Of a stretch of 64,000 nt of DNA, positions 15,302-24,436 are shown piece after piece. The notes beneath the pieces were generated by a model. The model ran no database searches, was not told the origin of the DNA, and saw only the letters and a program-made list of their open reading frames with translations. Location: the NCBI GenBank assembly GCA_965641885.1, contig OZ282574.1, positions 2,232,001 to 2,296,000 on the forward strand. Reading direction: 5' to 3'. The translations under genes and the position numbers were made by a program. The stretch's first letter is position 1, and every line of letters begins with the position of its first letter. The stretch comes from Pseudophaeobacter sp965641885. Its GTDB lineage: Bacteria > Pseudomonadota > Alphaproteobacteria > Rhodobacterales > Rhodobacteraceae.

Positions 15302-16975
15302 ATGGAATATCCGTACAACCTTGGCAGCTATTCCTGCCCGATCACCACTACCTCACCACAGGCGCAACTCTGGTTTGATCGCGGCTTGATCTGGACCTAT
15401 GGCTACAATCACCAGGAAGCAGTTGCCTGCTTCAAACAAGCCCTCTCACATGATCCCAACTGTGCCATGGCCCATTGGGGGCTCTCCTATGCCTCTGGTC
15501 CCAACTACAATATGCCCTGGGAGCTGCACGATCAGGCCGGCCGCGCCGAGGCGCTGGCCCAGGCCTATGATGCCTGCGAGGCTGCCAACAGCTGCTTAAA
15601 AGGCTGCACCAGCGTCGAAACCCTGCTGATCCGCGCGCTCAAAACCCGCTATCCACAGCGCAGCCTCGTTGAGGACATGCATGAGTGGGATTTTGCCTTT
15701 GCACAGGCGATGCGCACCGCATTCAAATCCTGCGACAGCCATCTGGATTTGCGCACAATATTCGCTGAAAGCCTGCTCAACCTGACGCCGTGGAAGATGT
15801 GGGATCTCAAGACCGGCGCACCTGCCGAGGGCGCCGCCACCCTTGAGGCGCAAGAGCTGCTTGAGACTGCAATGGAGACAGTATCAGGCGCTATGACGCA
15901 TCCTGGCCTGTTGCATCTTTATGTGCATCTGATGGAGATGTCGCCGACCCCGGAGAAGGCGCTGAAAGCGGCTGATGTGCTGCGGCGACTGGTGCCTGAT
16001 GCCGGCCATCTGGTGCATATGCCAACACATATTGATGTGCTCTGCGGCAACTACCATGATGTGGTTTTGTGGAACCAGGAGGCCATTTCCGCGGATCTGA
16101 AATATTATGACCGGGAAGGTGCCTTTAACATCTACACAGGCTACCGTCAGCACAACTATCACTTCGTGATATATGGCGCTCTTTTTCTTGGACAAATGGA
16201 GCCTGCATTGCGGGCTAACCAGGGCCTGTGGGACACGACACCCGAAGAGATGCTCCGCATCAAAAGCCCGCCCATGGCCGACTATTTTGAATCCTACATG
16301 GCAATGCATCCGCACATCCTGATCCGGTTTGGCCGCTGGCTGGAGTGCATCGATCTGGACCTTCCCGCAGACCCCGAGCTTTATTGCACCCTGACTGCCA
16401 CCACCCATTACGCCCGCGCCATTGCCTATGCTGCCACCAACCGCGTTGCTGAATCAGAAGCAGAAGAGCAGCTCTTTTTGACTGCCTTGGGACGGGTGCC
16501 CGAGACACGGCTGATGCATAACAACCGGGTGATTGACCTGCTGGAAATCGCCCGTGAAATGCTGCGTGGCGAGATAGAATACCGCAAGCACAACTATGAT
16601 CTCGCCTACGCCCATCTGCGCCGCTCGGTCACACTGGATGACAACCTGCCTTATGATGAGCCCTGGGGCTGGATGCAGCCCACGCGGCATGCGCTTGGGG
16701 CGCTCTTGTTAGAACAGGGTCATGTGGCCGAGGCCGAGGCCGTCTACCGCGCGGATCTGGGCCTCGACAACACCCTGTCGCGCGCGTCGATCCATCCAGA
16801 TAATGTGTGGAGCCTCAAGGGATTATATGACTGCCTTAACGCGCGTGGTGACAGTGTCGAGCTCCAGCACGTCAAACAGAAACTCGACATTGCCGAGGCG
16901 CGTTCTATCGGTGTGTTTGCCTCTTGTGGCTGTGCGCAGATCGCGATGCAACCTGAGAGCTGCTGTAGCAGCTAG
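15302..16975 (+). CDS. tetratricopeptide-repeat protein with Cys-rich C-terminus
   Basis: A 557-residue cytoplasmic protein with helical repeats. TPR-like units are visible at residues 21-65 (LIWTYGYNHQEAVACFKQALSHDPNCAMAHW is split by a conserved pattern) and again near 425-490 (YRKHNYDLAYAHLRRSVTL; EQGHVAEAEAVYRADL). Conserved-looking His motifs HLYVHLMEMSP and HMPTHIDV occur in the middle. The last residues contain CGC and CC (ASCGCAQ, ESCCSS), a possible metal or redox site. It resembles a family of large TPR proteins found in many bacteria without known function. No partner gene is adjacent; expression may be limited by the hairpin over its ribosome-binding site. Confidence 0.75.
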   Translation: MEYPYNLGSYSCPITTTSPQAQLWFDRGLIWTYGYNHQEAVACFKQALSHDPNCAMAHWGLSYASGPNYNMPWELHDQAGRAEALAQAYDACEAANSCLKGCTSVETLLIRALKTRYPQRSLVEDMHEWDFAFAQAMRTAFKSCDSHLDLRTIFAESLLNLTPWKMWDLKTGAPAEGAATLEAQELLETAMETVSGAMTHPGLLHLYVHLMEMSPTPEKALKAADVLRRLVPDAGHLVHMPTHIDVLCGNYHDVVLWNQEAISADLKYYDREGAFNIYTGYRQHNYHFVIYGALFLGQMEPALRANQGLWDTTPEEMLRIKSPPMADYFESYMAMHPHILIRFGRWLECIDLDLPADPELYCTLTATTHYARAIAYAATNRVAESEAEEQLFLTALGRVPETRLMHNNRVIDLLEIAREMLRGEIEYRKHNYDLAYAHLRRSVTLDDNLPYDEPWGWMQPTRHALGALLLEQGHVAEAEAVYRADLGLDNTLSRASIHPDNVWSLKGLYDCLNARGDSVELQHVKQKLDIAEARSIGVFASCGCAQIAMQPESCCSS

Positions 16976-16981
16976 CCCATT

Positions 16982-17012
16982 TTGCCCGGTCAGAACAATC
17001 CAAACCGGGCAA
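16982..17012. terminator. terminator-like hairpin between convergent genes
   Basis: Perfect 9-bp stem TTGCCCGGT (16982-16990) with ACCGGGCAA (17004-17012), loop of 13 nt. It lies between the convergent TPR and mfd genes. Neither side has a proper T run, so its strength is doubtful. Confidence 0.4.
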
Positions 17013-17072
17013 GTGTCATGCAGGCGAAAGACAGACTGGAACCTAACAGACTAGCAACTAGCTGGCTGGCAC

Positions 17073-20000
17073 CTACTTGGCTTTTGCTTTGGCCTTTTTC
17101 TTCTCAGCCACCAGCTTTTCGGCAAGATCACGGGCGATGGCAAAGGCGCCTTTGATCTTGTCGTTGTCTTTCTTCCAGTCACGGCGCACCACGATCTTGT
17201 TGTCCTTGACCTTGGCCGGACCATCCTGGCTCTGAATGAAATCAACCAGCCCTTGAGGCGAGGCAAACTTGTCGTTGTGAAACTGCAAGGTCGCGCCCTT
17301 TGGCCCTGCGTCCAGCTTGGCAATACCTGCGCGTTTGCACATTGCCTTGATGCGAACAACAAGCATCAAGGTATTGACCTCTTTTGGTAATTTCCCAAAC
17401 CGGTCGATCAGCTCTGCGGCAAAACCCTCAAGTTCAACCTTGGTGGTGAGCGACGACAGGCGGCGATACAGCCCGAGGCGGACATCCAGATCAGGCACAT
17501 AGGCCTCGGGGATAAGCACGGGCACGCCGAGGTTGATTTGCGGCGCCCATTGCTCATCGGCGTCGCTCAGGCCTTCCAGCTCACCGGACCGGATCTTGGC
17601 AATCGCCTCTTCCAGCATCGACTGATACAGCTCATAGCCAACATCGCGCATCTGGCCAGACTGCTCTTCGCCCAGGAGGTTGCCGGCCCCCCGGATATCA
17701 AGATCCTGGCTGGCGAGGGTAAAGCCAGCCCCGAGAGTATCAAGGGAGCCGAGAACCCGCAGACGTTTGTCAGCGGCCGCCGTCAGGCGCTGACGCGGTT
17801 TCGTGGTAAGATACGCATAGGCGCGGGTCTTTGAGCGCCCAACCCGGCCGCGGATCTGGTAGAGCTGCGACAGGCCGAACATATCCGCACGATGCACCAC
17901 CATGGTGTTTGCAGTTGGGATGTCGAGGCCGGATTCCACAATGGTCGTCGCCAACAGCACATCATATTTGCCGTCGTAAAAGGCGTTCATGCGATCATCC
18001 AGCTCACCGGCAGCCATCTGACCATGGGCCACAACATAGCTCAGCTCGGGCAGCTGCTCTGTCAGAAAGGCCTCGATCTCTGGCAGATCCGAGATGCGTG
18101 GCACCACGTAAAAGCTTTGACCGCCCCGATAATGCTCGCGCAGCAGGCCTTCGCGCAGGGTGACGGCATCAAATTCGCTGACATAGGTGCGGATGGCCAG
18201 ACGGTCCACCGGAGGAGTTCCGATGATTGACAAATCGCGCACCCCTGTGAGGCTTAGCTGCAGCGTGCGCGGGATTGGCGTTGCGGTCAGGGTCAGCACG
18301 TGGATGTCAGAGCGCATCTGCTTTAGGCGTTCCTTGTGACCCACGCCAAAGTGCTGCTCCTCATCAATGATCAAAAGGCCCAGATCTTTGAAACGGATAT
18401 TTTTGGCCAATAGCGCATGGGTGCCAATGACGATATCAATTGTGCCCTTGGCCATGCCTTCGCGTGTCTTGGTGGCATCTTTTGCACTCACAAAGCGCGA
18501 TAATTGCCTGACTTCCAAAGGAAACCCACGAAATCTCTCCATAAATGACGCGGCATGCTGCCGGGCCAGCAAGGTTGTGGGAGCCACAATGGCCACCTGA
18601 AAGCCCGACATGGCGGCCACAAACGCCGCTCGCATCGCCACTTCGGTTTTGCCAAAGCCCACATCGCCACAGATCAGGCGGTCCATCGGCTGTCCAGAGG
18701 TCAGATCCGCCATGACATCTTCAATGGCACGCAGCTGGTCATCGGTCTCCTGATAGGGGAAACGGGCCGAGAACTCCTCCCAGGCATGTGCTGGCGGATC
18801 CATCGCCGGGGCGCGTCTGAGAGCCCGCTCAGCAGCAATCCGGATGAGTTTGTCCGCCATCTCGCGGATGCGCTCTTTGAGTTTGGCTTTCTTTGCCTGC
18901 CAGGCCCCGCCGCCGAGACGGTCAAGAAAAGCCTCGTCATGACCGTATTTTGACAGCAGCTCGATATTTTCGACCGGCAGATAGAGTTTTGACTCCTCAG
19001 CATATTCCAGCAGCAGACATTCATGCGCTGCACCGGCTGCGGTGATGACCTCCATGCCCTGATAGCGCCCGATCCCGTGATCCACATGTACCACCAGATC
19101 GCCCGGGCTGAGGGACTGCGCCTCGGTCAGGAAATTTTCCGCCTTGCGGCGTTTCTTTGGGGACCGGATCAAACGATCCCCCAGCACATCCTGTTCCGAA
19201 ATCACCGTCATCTGCGGCGACTGAAACCCATGCTCCAGTGCCCAGACAGCCAAATGAAGCCCGGATTTTCCGATCCGGGTGCCATCCATAACCGGAATGA
19301 CCTCGGACAGTCCTTCGTCCTCGATCAGCCCGGTCAGGCGTTCACGCGCGCCTTCCGAATAAGAGGCAACAACCACGGGCCCCTCAAGCAGGCGCGCCTT
19401 AATATGTGATGCTAAGGCGCCAAAAAGGCTGATATTTTCCTGCTGCCGTTCGGGAGAAAAATTGCGCCCAATACGCCCGCCTGCATCCACAACGCCCGGA
19501 CCAGAGGCCTGCGCCAACGGGTGCAGCTGAATGCTCCGGTGGGTCGCGACCGCAGCCTCCCAGGCGGCATCATCCAGATAGAGCAATCCGGGAGGGGTCG
19601 GTTTGTAAACCGTATCCATCCGGCCCTTTTGGCTCATAGCTATCTTGCGGGTTTCATACTGATCTTCGATGCTCTCCCAGCGGGCCAAACGGGCCGGTGT
19701 CACCTGATCATCCAGGGTGAGGGTGGCGTCGGGAAGATAGTCAAACAGGGTTTCCAGTTTTTCATGGAAGAACGGCAACCAATGCTCAATGCCCTGATGT
19801 TTGCGCCCGGCGCTGACGGCCTCATAAAGGGGGTCATCCGTGCCCGCAGCACCGAACTCAATGCGGTAGTTCTGCCGGAACCGGGTGATCGCCGCCTCGT
19901 CGAGGATCACCTCGGAAACTGGCGCCAGCTCTATCAGATCAAGCGTTTCGGTTGTGCGTTGGCTGGCCGGATCAAACCGGCGCGCGCCGTCCAGAACATC

Positions 20001-20534
20001 GCCAAAAAAGTCGAGCCGAACCGGCCCGTTTTCACCGGGGGGAAAGATATCGATGATGCCGCCGCGAATAGCATAATCCCCAGGCTCCATCACCGTTGGG
20101 CTTTGCACAAAGCCCATACGCACCAGGAAATTTCGCAGGGCTTTTTCATCTACACGCTGTCCAACACGCGCCGAAAACGCAGCCTCGCGCAGGACCGAAC
20201 GCGCCGGGAGACGTTGGCTGGCGGCATTCAGGGTGGTGAGCAGGATGTACTGTTTTGGCATCTGGTGCACCAGAGCCGCCAGACAGGCCATGCGGGCGGC
20301 CGCAACATCAGCGTTGGGAGAGACCCGATCATAGGGAAGACAATCCCAACCCGGAAAGATAAACACCGGCATCTCGGGCGCAAAGAACGCAAGCGCTGCA
20401 CGCATGGCCTCCATCCGCTTATCATCGCGGGCGATATGCAGAACCGGCTGGCCGGATTTTGCCAACTCGTCCAGAATGAGCCGGGCATCAAACCCTTCTG
20501 GCGCACCGCCCATGGTGATTGCTCGTTGCGCCAT
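17073..20534 (-). CDS. mfd: transcription-repair coupling factor
   Basis: A 1153-residue protein of full family length. Seen in order: UvrB-like N-terminal module, the RNA-polymerase-interacting region with SPGDLVVHVDHGIGRYQGM, then the RecG-like translocase with Walker A GDVGFGKTEVAMRAAF, the DEEQHFG box, TATPIPRTL, and the C-terminal TRCF domain. It removes RNA polymerase stalled at DNA damage and recruits UvrA. ATG 20534 is chosen because GGAGAGG lies 9 bp upstream; the frame is open further. The very C-terminus is a Lys/Ala tail (KKKAKAKAK). Confidence 0.97.
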   Translation of the reverse strand: MAQRAITMGGAPEGFDARLILDELAKSGQPVLHIARDDKRMEAMRAALAFFAPEMPVFIFPGWDCLPYDRVSPNADVAAARMACLAALVHQMPKQYILLTTLNAASQRLPARSVLREAAFSARVGQRVDEKALRNFLVRMGFVQSPTVMEPGDYAIRGGIIDIFPPGENGPVRLDFFGDVLDGARRFDPASQRTTETLDLIELAPVSEVILDEAAITRFRQNYRIEFGAAGTDDPLYEAVSAGRKHQGIEHWLPFFHEKLETLFDYLPDATLTLDDQVTPARLARWESIEDQYETRKIAMSQKGRMDTVYKPTPPGLLYLDDAAWEAAVATHRSIQLHPLAQASGPGVVDAGGRIGRNFSPERQQENISLFGALASHIKARLLEGPVVVASYSEGARERLTGLIEDEGLSEVIPVMDGTRIGKSGLHLAVWALEHGFQSPQMTVISEQDVLGDRLIRSPKKRRKAENFLTEAQSLSPGDLVVHVDHGIGRYQGMEVITAAGAAHECLLLEYAEESKLYLPVENIELLSKYGHDEAFLDRLGGGAWQAKKAKLKERIREMADKLIRIAAERALRRAPAMDPPAHAWEEFSARFPYQETDDQLRAIEDVMADLTSGQPMDRLICGDVGFGKTEVAMRAAFVAAMSGFQVAIVAPTTLLARQHAASFMERFRGFPLEVRQLSRFVSAKDATKTREGMAKGTIDIVIGTHALLAKNIRFKDLGLLIIDEEQHFGVGHKERLKQMRSDIHVLTLTATPIPRTLQLSLTGVRDLSIIGTPPVDRLAIRTYVSEFDAVTLREGLLREHYRGGQSFYVVPRISDLPEIEAFLTEQLPELSYVVAHGQMAAGELDDRMNAFYDGKYDVLLATTIVESGLDIPTANTMVVHRADMFGLSQLYQIRGRVGRSKTRAYAYLTTKPRQRLTAAADKRLRVLGSLDTLGAGFTLASQDLDIRGAGNLLGEEQSGQMRDVGYELYQSMLEEAIAKIRSGELEGLSDADEQWAPQINLGVPVLIPEAYVPDLDVRLGLYRRLSSLTTKVELEGFAAELIDRFGKLPKEVNTLMLVVRIKAMCKRAGIAKLDAGPKGATLQFHNDKFASPQGLVDFIQSQDGPAKVKDNKIVVRRDWKKDNDKIKGAFAIARDLAEKLVAEKKKAKAKAK

Positions 20535-20668
20535 TGTGCGCCTCTCCTTTAACAAATGATCGCTGCTTTTCAGACCGCAGGATCACAAAACGGCTTGCAG
20601 ACCCGTCTTGGCAACGTACCCCGGCCGACTGTGCGACTGTGGTCGTCTCTGGGACCTCGTGCCTTGCC

Positions 20669-21217
20669 TCATCCGCCGAGGGGGCCGATGTGAAGGTTCT
20701 GGTACATGCCCCACATGGCGGTGACAAAAATGCAGATCATGCCGAGGAATTGTACCATGACGCGACAGAGGCTTAGCGCCTTGTAGAGCTCCTCGCCGCT
20801 GGCCTCGCTGGTGAAGATCTTCTGCGCCGTATACAGATTGATCAGGCCGACCAGAGACAGGGGAAACACCAACAAAAAGACGGCCTGGGCAAACTCGACC
20901 TCAAGAATAAATCCAAGCGTCGCCAGAATGGAGAGCACAAAACAGGCAAATCCCAACAGCCAGACACCGGCCGACTGAAACACAAACAATATCCGGTTCA
21001 CGTTGATCCGCACCAGATCTTCGAGATCGCGGGCTGATTGGCCATCGTGTTTGCGCGCACGCTGGACCATGTCGAACGGGACGCCAATAATCCGGTGGCT
21101 GAGGGTAGACCACATGACCGCCAAGGCGATCCAATACCAAAGATTGGAAAAGGACCGCAGATCAATCATCTCGGACAGGGTTTGAAACAAACTCAAAACG
21201 CAAATGCCTCTCTTCAT
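20669..21217 (-). CDS. conserved four-helix membrane protein (Roseobacter family)
   Basis: About 175-182 residues with four hydrophobic segments (YWIALAVMWSTLSHRIIG; SAGVWLLGFACFVLSILATLG; VFLLVFPLSLVGLINLY; VMVQFLGMICIFVTAMWG). Similar Rhodobacteraceae proteins are often labelled 'component of SufBCD complex', but nothing in the sequence or surroundings (no suf genes) supports that. The start is unsure: ATG 21217, TTG 21196 (AGAGG 10 bp upstream) or ATG 21169. It lies 135 bp from mfd on the same strand and is divergent from hemB. Confidence 0.7.
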   Translation of the reverse strand: MKRGICVLSLFQTLSEMIDLRSFSNLWYWIALAVMWSTLSHRIIGVPFDMVQRARKHDGQSARDLEDLVRINVNRILFVFQSAGVWLLGFACFVLSILATLGFILEVEFAQAVFLLVFPLSLVGLINLYTAQKIFTSEASGEELYKALSLCRVMVQFLGMICIFVTAMWGMYQNLHIGPLGG

Positions 21218-21436
21218 GCAGATCACAATGCCAACTGAATTGGCTTTTCTTACGGTGAAAAGCAACACCCAGATGAAGTGATCTGGCCCTGTATCCCTTG
21301 AGGCCAGACCAGTGACAAGCCCTCCTGAAGGCGTCTTCCCGTGGGATGCGACAAAGCGCGGCGAATGTGTCACTTGCCAGCGGCCTTGGATCCATGCGAC
21401 CCAAGGTGTCAAGAAACAAGAAAAGATGAGTTCCAG

Positions 21437-22435
21437 ATGAAGCCGACCGTCGCTCCCTTTCCCGCCGCCCGCCTGCGCCGTACCCGTGTCAGCCCCGCAA
21501 TCCGGGGCTTGGTGCGCGAAAACACCCTCACCACCGATGATTTGATCTGGCCGGTGTTTGTGCGCGACGGTGAGGGGATCGAAGAGCCTGTCAGCTCAAT
21601 GCCGGGTGTTTTACGCCGCTCTGTTGATAAAATCGCACAAGCCGCGCGCGAGGCACAGGCGCTGGGTATCCCGGCGATCTGCCTGTTTCCCTATACCGAC
21701 GCCGCGCTCAAAACCGAGGACTGCGCCGAGGCCTGGAACCCGGACAACCTGTGCAACCGGGCGATCCGGGCGATCAAACAGGTGGCCCCCGACATCGCGG
21801 TGATGACCGATGTGGCGCTGGACCCCTATAATATCAACGGTCATGACGGCTATGTGGTCGACGGCGAGATTCTCAATGATGAAACCGTCGACGCCCTGGT
21901 GAAGATGACATTGGCACAGGCCGAGGCCGGCGCTGATATCATTGGCCCCTCTGATATGATGGATGGCCGCATTGGCGCGATGCGCAGCGCGCTTGAGGCC
22001 GCCGGGCACCGTAATGTCTCTATCCTGTCCTATTCGGCCAAATACGCCTCTGGCTACTATGGGCCATTTCGCGATGCTGTGGGCGCATCGGGCGCGCTGC
22101 AAGGCGACAAGAAGACCTATCAGATGGACCCTGGCAACTCTGATGAGGCCATGCGCCTGATCGAGCGCGACCTGCGGGAGGGCGCCGATATGGTCATGGT
22201 CAAACCCGGCATCGCCTATCTGGACATTTGCTACCGCGTGAAATCGACCTTTGGCACTCCGACCTTTGCCTATCAGGTATCTGGCGAGTATGCGATGATC
22301 CAGGCCGCAGCACAAAATGGCTGGATCGACGGCGAAAAGGTCATGCTTGAAAGCCTGATGGCGTTTAAGCGCGCCGGCTGTGACGGGGTTCTTACCTATT
22401 TTGCGCCCGAAACGGCCCGCATTCTAAATGGCTGA
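21437..22435 (+). CDS. hemB: delta-aminolevulinic acid dehydratase (porphobilinogen synthase)
   Basis: A 332-residue enzyme that joins two 5-aminolevulinate molecules into porphobilinogen in haem and bacteriochlorophyll synthesis. Schiff-base lysines are seen in SYSAKYASGYYGPFRDA and in DMVMVKPGIAYLD. The metal-site region reads TDVALDPYNINGHDGYV, with Asp where zinc enzymes have Cys, so this is the magnesium-type enzyme known from other alphaproteobacteria. ATG 21437 fits the usual N-terminus (RLRRTRVSPAIRGLVREN). It stands alone, divergent from the membrane protein gene. Confidence 0.96.
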   Translation: MKPTVAPFPAARLRRTRVSPAIRGLVRENTLTTDDLIWPVFVRDGEGIEEPVSSMPGVLRRSVDKIAQAAREAQALGIPAICLFPYTDAALKTEDCAEAWNPDNLCNRAIRAIKQVAPDIAVMTDVALDPYNINGHDGYVVDGEILNDETVDALVKMTLAQAEAGADIIGPSDMMDGRIGAMRSALEAAGHRNVSILSYSAKYASGYYGPFRDAVGASGALQGDKKTYQMDPGNSDEAMRLIERDLREGADMVMVKPGIAYLDICYRVKSTFGTPTFAYQVSGEYAMIQAAAQNGWIDGEKVMLESLMAFKRAGCDGVLTYFAPETARILNG

Positions 22436-22694
22436 GCGCAATGGCTGAGTTCACTGGCTAAAACAGTCTCGCGCGGACAGATTTGACATCAAAGCCAGCA
22501 AGATGCTGCCATGTTATGCCCGTTTATGTTCCGTGTGCGGTCAAAGAGATGACACCCGCCTGCAATAGGCGTATATGGGCGTATAGAGCCGGAAAACCGG
22601 CCTTCTCAACGACACCCCGCTTGGGCTAATGATTTTGCTGACACGCATGTGTTTCAAAACAATGCCCAGAGCACCAGGACAGGCAACTGGATAT

Positions 22695-23270
22695 ATGAGC
22701 AGAAAATCTTTTGACCGCATGTCGCGCCGCGGCTTTACCTTTAGCCTCTTGGCCGGAGCAGGCGTCACCGCAGCCTGCGGCAATGGTGTTGGCACCAACA
22801 ATGGCGCAACCATTGATGCCCGTGTCGATGCCACCCTGAATCAGATGTACAACCTCTACCCCCACACGGTCACCCTGGCAGAGAAATCCACCGGCATGCT
22901 GGTCATGCCTTTGGTGACAGAGGCCGGGTTCCTGATTGGCGGTGCCTTTGGCCGCGGCGCTCTTCGGATCAATGGCGCAACCGTTGATTATTACTCCACC
23001 GTAAAGGGGAACGCGGGCCTGCAGATTGGCGCCCAGCAATATGCCCATGTGCTGTTCTTTATGACCCAAGACGCGCTTGGCAAGTTCCGCCGCTCGTCTG
23101 GCTGGGCCGCAGGCGCCGATTTGGAGTATGTTGTCCGTGACGATGGTAATTCTCTTACGGCCGACACCAACACGATGACCTCGCCCATACTGGCCGCGGT
23201 CTTTGGCCAGGCCGGTTTGCGCGTTGGCGCCACGCTGGAAGGCACTAAATACACCCGTATCATCCCATAA
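22695..23270 (+). CDS. SYLF/YSC84-domain lipoprotein, probable Tat substrate
   Basis: A 191-residue protein. The N-terminus has a twin-arginine motif (MSRRGFTFSLLAG) followed by a lipobox-like TAACG, so it may be a Tat-exported lipoprotein. The rest is a SYLF (YSC84-related) domain: GMLVMPLVTEAGFLIGGAFGRGAL, YYSTVKGNAGLQIGAQ, ending GATLEGTKYTRI. SYLF domains bind lipids; bacterial members have roles in envelope integrity. The start is not certain since ATG 22662 is in frame. The 259 bp upstream hold only a weak GCCGG/CCGGC hairpin. Confidence 0.8.
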   Translation: MSRKSFDRMSRRGFTFSLLAGAGVTAACGNGVGTNNGATIDARVDATLNQMYNLYPHTVTLAEKSTGMLVMPLVTEAGFLIGGAFGRGALRINGATVDYYSTVKGNAGLQIGAQQYAHVLFFMTQDALGKFRRSSGWAAGADLEYVVRDDGNSLTADTNTMTSPILAAVFGQAGLRVGATLEGTKYTRIIP

Positions 23271-23326
23271 GATCCGCCCCTTAGGGCAATCAGCCGCAAG
23301 GATAAATCCGGGCTACTTTTGACAAC

Positions 23327-23370
23327 AAAAAATGAGCCGGTGCAGATCATAGTCTGTACCGGCTCGTTTG
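23327..23370. terminator. bidirectional terminator between convergent genes
   Basis: A 13-bp stem with one wobble pair (GAGCCGGTGCAGA, 23334-23346, with TCTGTACCGGCTC, 23353-23365; loop TCATAG). The minus side is followed by six Ts (23332-23327) and the plus side by GTTTGTT. It separates the SYLF gene and the dehydrogenase gene. Confidence 0.85.
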
Positions 23371-23449
23371 TTATCTGGTCTCTGACCATGACTGCAGGCG
23401 ACCCCCCCGGTGCCATAGCAGCGCCGGGAGTCTCAGGATCAGAGGTAGG

Positions 23450-24322
23450 TTAGTCCAGCGCGCGCAGACGTTTGAGCAGGGACGAGGTATCCCAGCGGCC
23501 ACCGCCAAGCTTTTGAACTTCCTTGTAGAACTGGTCCACCAGCGCTGTCACCGGCAGGCTCGCACCGGTTTCATTGGCCGCGCTCAGGCAGATCCCAAGA
23601 TCCTTGCGCATCCAGTCGACAGCAAAGCCATGTTCAAACTGGTCATCCAGCATGGTTTCATAGCGATTTGCCATTTGCCAGCTTCCCGCAGCGCCCTGAC
23701 TGATCACCTCAACCACGGCCCGGCCATCCAACCCGGCTTTTTCGGCAAAGTGAAGCGCTTCGCTCAAGCCCTGGACCAGACCGGCAATGGCAATCTGATT
23801 GCACATCTTGGTCATCTGCCCGGCACCGCTGTCGCCAATCCGACGGCAAATCCGCGCATAGGCCGCGATGATCGGCTCGGCGCGGGCATAGCTGTCAGCA
23901 TCGCCGCCACACATCACCGACAACACACCATTTTCAGCGCCGACCTGGCCACCAGAGATCGGCGCATCCACAAAGGAGACGCCCGTCTCAGCCGCTTTGG
24001 CATAGAGTTCGCGGGTCACCTGGGCCGAAACCGTGGTGTGGTCGACAAAAACGCTGCCCGCTTCCATCCCGGCAAACGCGCCATCCGCCCCAAGGCAAAT
24101 CGAGCGCAGGTCATCATCGTTGCCAACGCAGGCCATGACAAAATCTGCGCCCGCAACCGCTTCGCGCGGTGTCGTGCCAAACGTGCCACCATGCGCGTCT
24201 GCCCAGGCCGAGGCCTTGGCGGCAGTACGGTTATAAACGCTGACCTCATGACCTGCGGATTTAAGATGCCCCGCCATTGGGTAGCCCATAACACCCAATC
24301 CCAAAAATGCAATTTTTGCCAT
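23450..24322 (-). CDS. 3-hydroxyisobutyrate/tartronate-semialdehyde-type dehydrogenase
   Basis: A 290-residue beta-hydroxyacid dehydrogenase. Seen: NAD(P) site FLGLGVMGYPMAGHL, substrate motif FVDAPISGGQVGAENG, and catalytic lysine in GQMTKMCNQIAI. The family includes 3-hydroxyisobutyrate, tartronate-semialdehyde and 6-phosphogluconate-like enzymes; the exact substrate cannot be fixed. It stands alone and diverges from the penicillin-acylase-like gene with about 114 bp between. Confidence 0.88.
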   Translation of the reverse strand: MAKIAFLGLGVMGYPMAGHLKSAGHEVSVYNRTAAKASAWADAHGGTFGTTPREAVAGADFVMACVGNDDDLRSICLGADGAFAGMEAGSVFVDHTTVSAQVTRELYAKAAETGVSFVDAPISGGQVGAENGVLSVMCGGDADSYARAEPIIAAYARICRRIGDSGAGQMTKMCNQIAIAGLVQGLSEALHFAEKAGLDGRAVVEVISQGAAGSWQMANRYETMLDDQFEHGFAVDWMRKDLGICLSAANETGASLPVTALVDQFYKEVQKLGGGRWDTSSLLKRLRALD

Positions 24323-24436
24323 CTACTTTTCCCTTGTTCTTAACTGGCTTATGTTGGCGCCACCCTAACACCGGTCCGGCGAGGTGCAATCGCACGAAAG
24401 ACGCCAGAGCCACAAAATATAGGAAACAGACCCTTG

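Noticed and set aside
20669..21217. Calling this gene a component of the SufBCD complex
   Set aside because: No suf genes are near and nothing in the sequence supports it; the name appears to be carried over between annotations.
22580..22605. Terminator after hemB (GCCGG-AAAA-CCGGC)
   Set aside because: Only a 5-bp stem with no T run, 150 bp past the stop; too weak to list.
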